Source of the DNA: Bog-756 sp963704615
GTDB taxonomy: Bacteria > Actinomycetota > Acidimicrobiia > Acidimicrobiales > RAAP-2
Reading direction: 5' to 3'
NCBI GenBank assembly: GCA_963704615.1
Contig: OY969923.1
Span: 3,658,001-3,722,000 of the forward strand
DNA: 64,000 bases
Shown here one piece after another: positions 60,144-64,000 of the stretch (the stretch's first letter is position 1; each line of letters begins with the position of its first letter). Under the pieces are notes generated by a model that did not search any database, had not been told where the DNA came from, and was given only the letters and a program-made list of their open reading frames with translations. Made by a program: the position numbers and the translations under genes.

Positions 60144-60755
60144 CTATTTGAGAAGGAAGAGGCAGGAGTAGAGGCCGACCCAGACGATGTCCACGAAGTG
60201 CCAGTAGTAGCTGACCCCCTGAAAGACTGCTGTCTCCCCCGGGTCCCCTTTCGGGCCTTTCAGCCGGCCCAGAAGGAAGATCATGGCCACCAACCCGAGG
60301 GTGACGTGGAGGCCGTGCAGGCCGGACATGATGTAGAAGAGCGAACCGTACGCGGTGTGGGTCGGGTCGGTGGCCGGGTTGTGCGACAGGGTGATCCACT
60401 CGTAGAACTGGTTGGCCACGAACAGCGCGCCGAGGACGAAAGTCGCCATCACCATGATCTTGGCGCTGCGTCGGTTGCCTTTCTCCTGGTCCCAGACCGC
60501 CTTTTGCATGGTGAAACTCGAGGACACCAGGATCAACGTGAAGATCCCCGCTCGGATGGTGTCCAGGTGGGTTCCCGGTGGCGGCCAGACCGAGGCGTGA
60601 GCTCGGATGGTGAAGAACGCCGCGAACAGGGAACTGAAGAACATGACCTCGGATCCCAACCAGATGATCACCCCCACGGCCAACATGGACGGCTTGTCGG
60701 GCCGGTGGCGCTGGCGGAGCGGGGCCGCGGGCTCGGCGGCGAGGGCCTGGGTCAC
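60144..60755 (-). CDS. ctaE: Cytochrome c oxidase subunit III
   Basis: A 203-residue subunit III with five membrane helices. GVIIWLGSEVMFFSSLFAAFF, SGLHGLHVTLG and YYWHFVDIVWVGLYS are standard landmarks. It starts the operon ctaE-qcrC-qcrA-qcrB, the gene order known from mycobacteria and streptomycetes, where complexes III and IV form a supercomplex. GTG 60755 follows AAAGACGG; the promoter must lie within the 132 bases to the helicase gene or further upstream. Confidence 0.96.
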   Translation of the reverse strand: MTQALAAEPAAPLRQRHRPDKPSMLAVGVIIWLGSEVMFFSSLFAAFFTIRAHASVWPPPGTHLDTIRAGIFTLILVSSSFTMQKAVWDQEKGNRRSAKIMVMATFVLGALFVANQFYEWITLSHNPATDPTHTAYGSLFYIMSGLHGLHVTLGLVAMIFLLGRLKGPKGDPGETAVFQGVSYYWHFVDIVWVGLYSCLFLLK

Positions 60756-60887
60756 GCCGTCTTTTTAGTCGATGGGCAGCGCTGGGGGCCAACTCATCCG
60801 GTCAGCACCCGACCGCCCCCATCCAGGGCCCAAACTGGCTCGGAACGGTCATAGCCGAAGGCACCCGCGCCGACCCCTACGACCAGC

Positions 60888-63194
60888 TCAATCTCCGGCG
60901 TCCAACGGTGCCGGCGCAGGTGTGAGGTGCACCACGCTGAGGCGCTGGGTGGGACGTGTCAGGGCCACATAGAGCGTCCGCAGACCCCGAGCCGTCTCGC
61001 CGGCGATGACCCCCGGCTCCACGACCACCACCGAGTCGAACTCGAGCCCGTTGGCCGCTTCGGCGGCCAGCAGCACCAGCGGTTCGAACAGCCCGCCCTT
61101 GCGCATGTCCCGGGCGTCCACCACCGCGAGATCGGCGGCGGCCAGCGCCTCGGACAACAAGCTCACCATCGCCTCGGGAGCGATGATGGCGACCCTACCC
61201 GGCGCCACCGCGGCCACTTCCTCGCCGGCCACCTGAGCCACCAGGCGGCCCAGGTCCTGCTGGCTCGCATTCCGCCGCGACCCCGACGGGTCGCGCACCG
61301 CGATCATCCTCGGCTCGAACCCCGTCCGGCGCACCGGTCGGGGTGGGGAGAGCTCGGGGGCGGCCACCGCCAGAACCTGGCTGGCCACGGCCAGAACCTC
61401 GGCCGGGGTCCGGTAGCTCACGGTCAGTTCCACCGTACGGGCCGGCCGCCGCCGTGGCAGGTGGTCGGTGATGTCCGACCACGTGCGGGGAGACCATGGC
61501 GCGGTGGCCTGGGCGATGTCCCCGACCACGGTCATCGATCCCGACAACGAGCGACGGGTGAGCATCCGTAGCTGCATCGGGGAGAGGTCCTGCACCTCGT
61601 CGACCACGATGTGCCCGTACTTGCGCACACCGTCCTCGGCGTTGCCGCTCCTCGGGCCGAGCAGGTGGCGGGCCTCGTCGACCAGAGCAGCGTCGGCCGG
61701 TGTCCAATCGACGTCCCCGAACGATGCCGAGCGGGGCCGGACGAGAAGCTCTTGCTCGTCGGCGGTCAGCAAACCGCGGCTGGCTGCTCTGATCAACGGC
61801 CGGGCTCCGAACAGATCATGGATCAGCTCGTGGGGGGAGAGCCGGGGCCACATGCGGTCGAGCGCCTCGGCCAACTGGGGCACCCTCCGCACCTTGCGGG
61901 AGAAGTCCTCGATATCGAATTCGTCCTCGCCGAGCTCGGCGATGTCCTCGTAGCCGGGGAAGGCCGTCACCGATGCCGGCAGGCCCACGCCCAGCGTCTG
62001 TTGGGTCTGGCGGGCGCGGTCGGCCAACAGCTGGGCCACCGCGTTCTCGACCAGCCGGCGCCGGGCGTTGTGGCTGCCCGGTCGGCGGCGGACCACATCC
62101 ACGATCTGCCGACTGTCCTCGACGGTCAGCCGCAACATCAGCGCCCCATAGGGAATGGCCACGTCGTCGGCCAAGGCTCGCTGGCGAGTGCGGACGGCGC
62201 GGGCCACGACCTTGGCCATGCGGGCGTCGCCCTTGAGGCGGGCCACCTCCACCGGGCCGTTGTCGCGGATGCGGATCTCGGGAACCAGGCCCGAGACAGT
62301 CGACAGGCTGACCCCGGTCTCCCCCAGTGAGGGGAGCACCTGTTCGATATAGCGGAGGAAGAGGGGATTGGGCCCGACGACCAGTACTCCCTGCCGCTCG
62401 AGGGGAAACCGGTGGGTGTAGAGCAGATAGGCGGCCCGGTGAAGTGCCACCGCAGTCTTGCCGGTGCCCGGCCCCCCCTGGACCACGAGAACGCCGGCCA
62501 ACGGGGCCCGGATGATCTCGTCCTGCTCGCGCTGAATGGTGGCCACGATGTCGGTCATCCGCCCGGACCGAGCCCGATCCATGGCGGCCAGCAGGGCGGC
62601 CGGTCCCCCAATGGGAAGGTCACTCAGGATCAACTCGGCGCTGTCTCCTCCTGCCCGGTTCGGGGGAAGGTCCTGACCTTCGACAGATTCCTCATAGCTG
62701 GGTGATCCGGGGGATCCGGGGAGACCGAAGCGCTCGTCCTCGAGGCCGACGACCCGGCGACCTTCGAGAGCCAGGTGTCGACGCAGCACCAGGCCCTGGG
62801 GATCCCGGCCGGTGGCCCGGTAGAAGGGCTCGGCGATCGGGGCTCGCCAGTCCACCACCAGGGGATCGTGGTCGGCGCTGTGGATGGCCAGGCGACCGAT
62901 GTGAAAGGTCTCGACACCAGGCGTGCCGCCCGCCCCGTCCTCCCCGTCGTTCAGACGATCGATGCGGCCGAAGGTCAGGGCCTGGTCCCCGATGTCCAAT
63001 TGCTCGAGCCGGGCCATGCTGGTGCGGACGATTACGTCTCGCTCGGTGCGCGACTGGAATGTACCGCCCCGGCCCAGGTCGAGCACCCCTTCCAGCATGG
63101 AATTGGCGTCGCTTCGCATGGCGTCGAGGCGTGCGTAGGCCAAGTCCACGAACTCCTGCTCGCCCTGAAGCTCCGTCTCCACCCGCACCTCCAA
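60888..63194 (-). CDS. helD: HelD-like UvrD/Rep-family helicase
   Basis: A 768-residue SF1 ATPase of the HelD (RNA polymerase recycling) type. Residues 1-75 form the N-terminal coiled coil; the Walker A is GGPGTGKTAVAL near residue 245, Walker B-like HIVVDEVQDLSP, VGDIAQAT, and the C-terminal LYVALTRPTQRL. The DPLVVDWRAPIAEPFYRA segment is diagnostic of HelD. TTG 63194 has AGGGGAAG seven bases upstream, and TACAAT (63230-63225) is a likely -10 box. It probably removes stalled or idle RNA polymerase. Class II HelD and DNA helicase IV-like roles are not separable here. Confidence 0.9.
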   Translation of the reverse strand: MEVRVETELQGEQEFVDLAYARLDAMRSDANSMLEGVLDLGRGGTFQSRTERDVIVRTSMARLEQLDIGDQALTFGRIDRLNDGEDGAGGTPGVETFHIGRLAIHSADHDPLVVDWRAPIAEPFYRATGRDPQGLVLRRHLALEGRRVVGLEDERFGLPGSPGSPSYEESVEGQDLPPNRAGGDSAELILSDLPIGGPAALLAAMDRARSGRMTDIVATIQREQDEIIRAPLAGVLVVQGGPGTGKTAVALHRAAYLLYTHRFPLERQGVLVVGPNPLFLRYIEQVLPSLGETGVSLSTVSGLVPEIRIRDNGPVEVARLKGDARMAKVVARAVRTRQRALADDVAIPYGALMLRLTVEDSRQIVDVVRRRPGSHNARRRLVENAVAQLLADRARQTQQTLGVGLPASVTAFPGYEDIAELGEDEFDIEDFSRKVRRVPQLAEALDRMWPRLSPHELIHDLFGARPLIRAASRGLLTADEQELLVRPRSASFGDVDWTPADAALVDEARHLLGPRSGNAEDGVRKYGHIVVDEVQDLSPMQLRMLTRRSLSGSMTVVGDIAQATAPWSPRTWSDITDHLPRRRPARTVELTVSYRTPAEVLAVASQVLAVAAPELSPPRPVRRTGFEPRMIAVRDPSGSRRNASQQDLGRLVAQVAGEEVAAVAPGRVAIIAPEAMVSLLSEALAAADLAVVDARDMRKGGLFEPLVLLAAEAANGLEFDSVVVVEPGVIAGETARGLRTLYVALTRPTQRLSVVHLTPAPAPLDAGD

Positions 63195-63238
63195 TCTGCT
63201 TCCCCTGGCTGAGGGGAACCCTCGATTGTATGCCTCCG

Positions 63239-63254
63239 GTCACGCCGGCGTGAC
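63239..63254. promoter_or_regulatory. GTCACGCCGGCGTGAC perfect 16-bp palindrome
   Basis: A perfect palindrome without spacer in the divergent helD/hemE region. It lies 9 bases upstream of the TACAAT -10 box (63230-63225) proposed for helD, so it would overlap the spacer/-35 region. A dimeric regulator could control helD, hemE or both. Confidence 0.55.
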
Positions 63255-63398
63255 TCGTGGATCGACGCCGGATGCCGCGCCCCTTCTCGTAGACTCAGGC
63301 GATGGAACCTCGTGCCGACGTGGCCCCGACCACGGACGGTGGGGCACGCCGACGTGCAGCGGCACCCGCCGGCACCGTCACGGCCACCCGCTGAGAGC

Positions 63399-64000
63399 AT
63401 GACGGAGCGCAGCCGCGTGGGCTCATCCTCACCGGGCTCGCAGGGCTCAGCAGACTCGTCGGGCTCACCGACCCAACGGGAACGCTTCGACGATTCTCCC
63501 TTTATCCGGGCCTGCCGCGGGCTCAGTGTCGACCGGGTGCCGGTGTGGTTCATGCGCCAGGCCGGTCGGTCGCTGCCCGAGTACCGCGCCGCCCGCGGCG
63601 AAGGCAGCATCCTTGACGCCATCGCCCAACCCGAGCTGGTCGCCGAGCTGACCCGCCAACCGGTCGACCGTTACGGCACCGACGCCGCCGTCCTCTTCTC
63701 CGACATCGTGGTGCCGGTGGCGGCCATCGGCTTCGGCGTCGACGTGACCCCCGGAACCGGTCCGGTGGTGGCCGAGCCCTTCCGGTCCAAGGACGACCTC
63801 CAACGCCTGCGGCCTCTCGAGCCGACCGTCGACACGCCCTACGTCGTGGAAGCCGTGGGCCTCGTGTCGGCCCAGTTGGCGGTGCCGCTCATCGGATTCG
63901 CCGGAGCACCGTTCACGGTGGCCAGTTATCTGGTCGAGGGCGGCCCCTCCAAGAACTTCGCCCGGGTCAAATCGCTCATGCTGGAGGAACCGATCATCTG
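63399..64000 (+). CDS. hemE: Uroporphyrinogen decarboxylase (3' end outside window)
   Basis: The first 200 residues of HemE; the gene runs off the window. A 30-residue Ser/Gly-rich tail precedes FIRACRGL.VDRVPVWFMRQAGRSLPEYRA, the PROSITE-type HemE motif with the substrate-binding RQAGR, and ILFSD-like AAVLFSDIVVP with the catalytic Asp. The IGFAGAPFTVASYLVEGG motif is also typical. It decarboxylates uroporphyrinogen III to coproporphyrinogen III in haem synthesis, fitting the respiratory genes nearby. ATG 63399 is the first start in the frame. Confidence 0.95.
   Translation, partial: MTERSRVGSSSPGSQGSADSSGSPTQRERFDDSPFIRACRGLSVDRVPVWFMRQAGRSLPEYRAARGEGSILDAIAQPELVAELTRQPVDRYGTDAAVLFSDIVVPVAAIGFGVDVTPGTGPVVAEPFRSKDDLQRLRPLEPTVDTPYVVEAVGLVSAQLAVPLIGFAGAPFTVASYLVEGGPSKNFARVKSLMLEEPII

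Overview
The window is about 65-70% G+C DNA from a high-GC Gram-positive bacterium, most likely an actinobacterium of the Acidimicrobiia type. The support is: an actinobacterial-style respiratory layout (ctaC-ctaD-ctaF and a separate ctaE-qcrC-qcrA-qcrB operon, with a QcrC carrying two CxxCH haem sites), LLM/F420-type oxidoreductases, a 13E12-type DUF222/HNH gene, tandem acyl-CoA dehydrogenase pairs, DUF5522, and secreted proteins built from a 42-residue GYWLVAADGG...FGDA repeat. The genus cannot be fixed from sequence alone.

Region 1 (1-11.9 kb) is lipid/steroid catabolism. It opens with ipdA (truncated), ipdB and ipdC, translationally coupled, recognisable by their likeness to the mycobacterial enzymes that open the last steroid rings. 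An SDR, a ketosynthase-like protein, a four-domain c-di-GMP signalling protein (PAS-GGDEF-EAL), a FadA6-like thiolase and an acyl-CoA dehydrogenase pair follow. The thiolase and dehydrogenases diverge around a perfect inverted repeat.

Region 2 (11.9-30.5 kb) mixes secreted wall-associated proteins (a CHAP hydrolase and a CAP-domain lipoprotein that share the 42-aa repeat, and an SGNH-like protein lacking its serine) with catabolic genes: an amidohydrolase/dehydrogenase-pair/LLM operon, a second amidohydrolase, an aldehyde dehydrogenase and a cyclase-like hydrolase. Three of these promoters and the intergenic region of two divergent TetR genes (30.46/30.55 kb) share a CTGACGnnnCGTCAG-type palindrome, which suggests one TetR regulon.

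Region 3 (30.5-43.3 kb) holds a KstR-like regulator, an ABC exporter, an MFS exporter, a frameshifted arylsulfatase, then two very repetitive secreted proteins: a Val/Ala/Pro repeat protein (frameshifted) and a Ser/Gly/Asn/Thr-rich protein with 681-bp tandem repeats, preceded by a highly structured leader.

Region 4 (43.3-64 kb) contains a GH1 glycosidase, a TLP1-like thiolase homologue with a crotonase, TatA, an alkylsulfatase-like MBL protein, and aerobic respiration: ctaC-ctaD-ctaF on + and ctaE-qcrC-qcrA-qcrB on -, with a 2OG-Fe(II)-type oxygenase and a formaldehyde-activating-enzyme homologue directly downstream of qcrB on the same strand. The window ends with a HelD-like helicase diverging from hemE (cut by the window end).

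QcrB, the sulfatase and the Val/Pro repeat protein each need exactly one base corrected, and the MscS gene probably also does. Because qcrB is a core respiratory gene, single-base assembly errors are the simplest explanation, so reading frames in this window should be treated with some caution. No tRNA, rRNA, insertion sequence or CRISPR array was seen.
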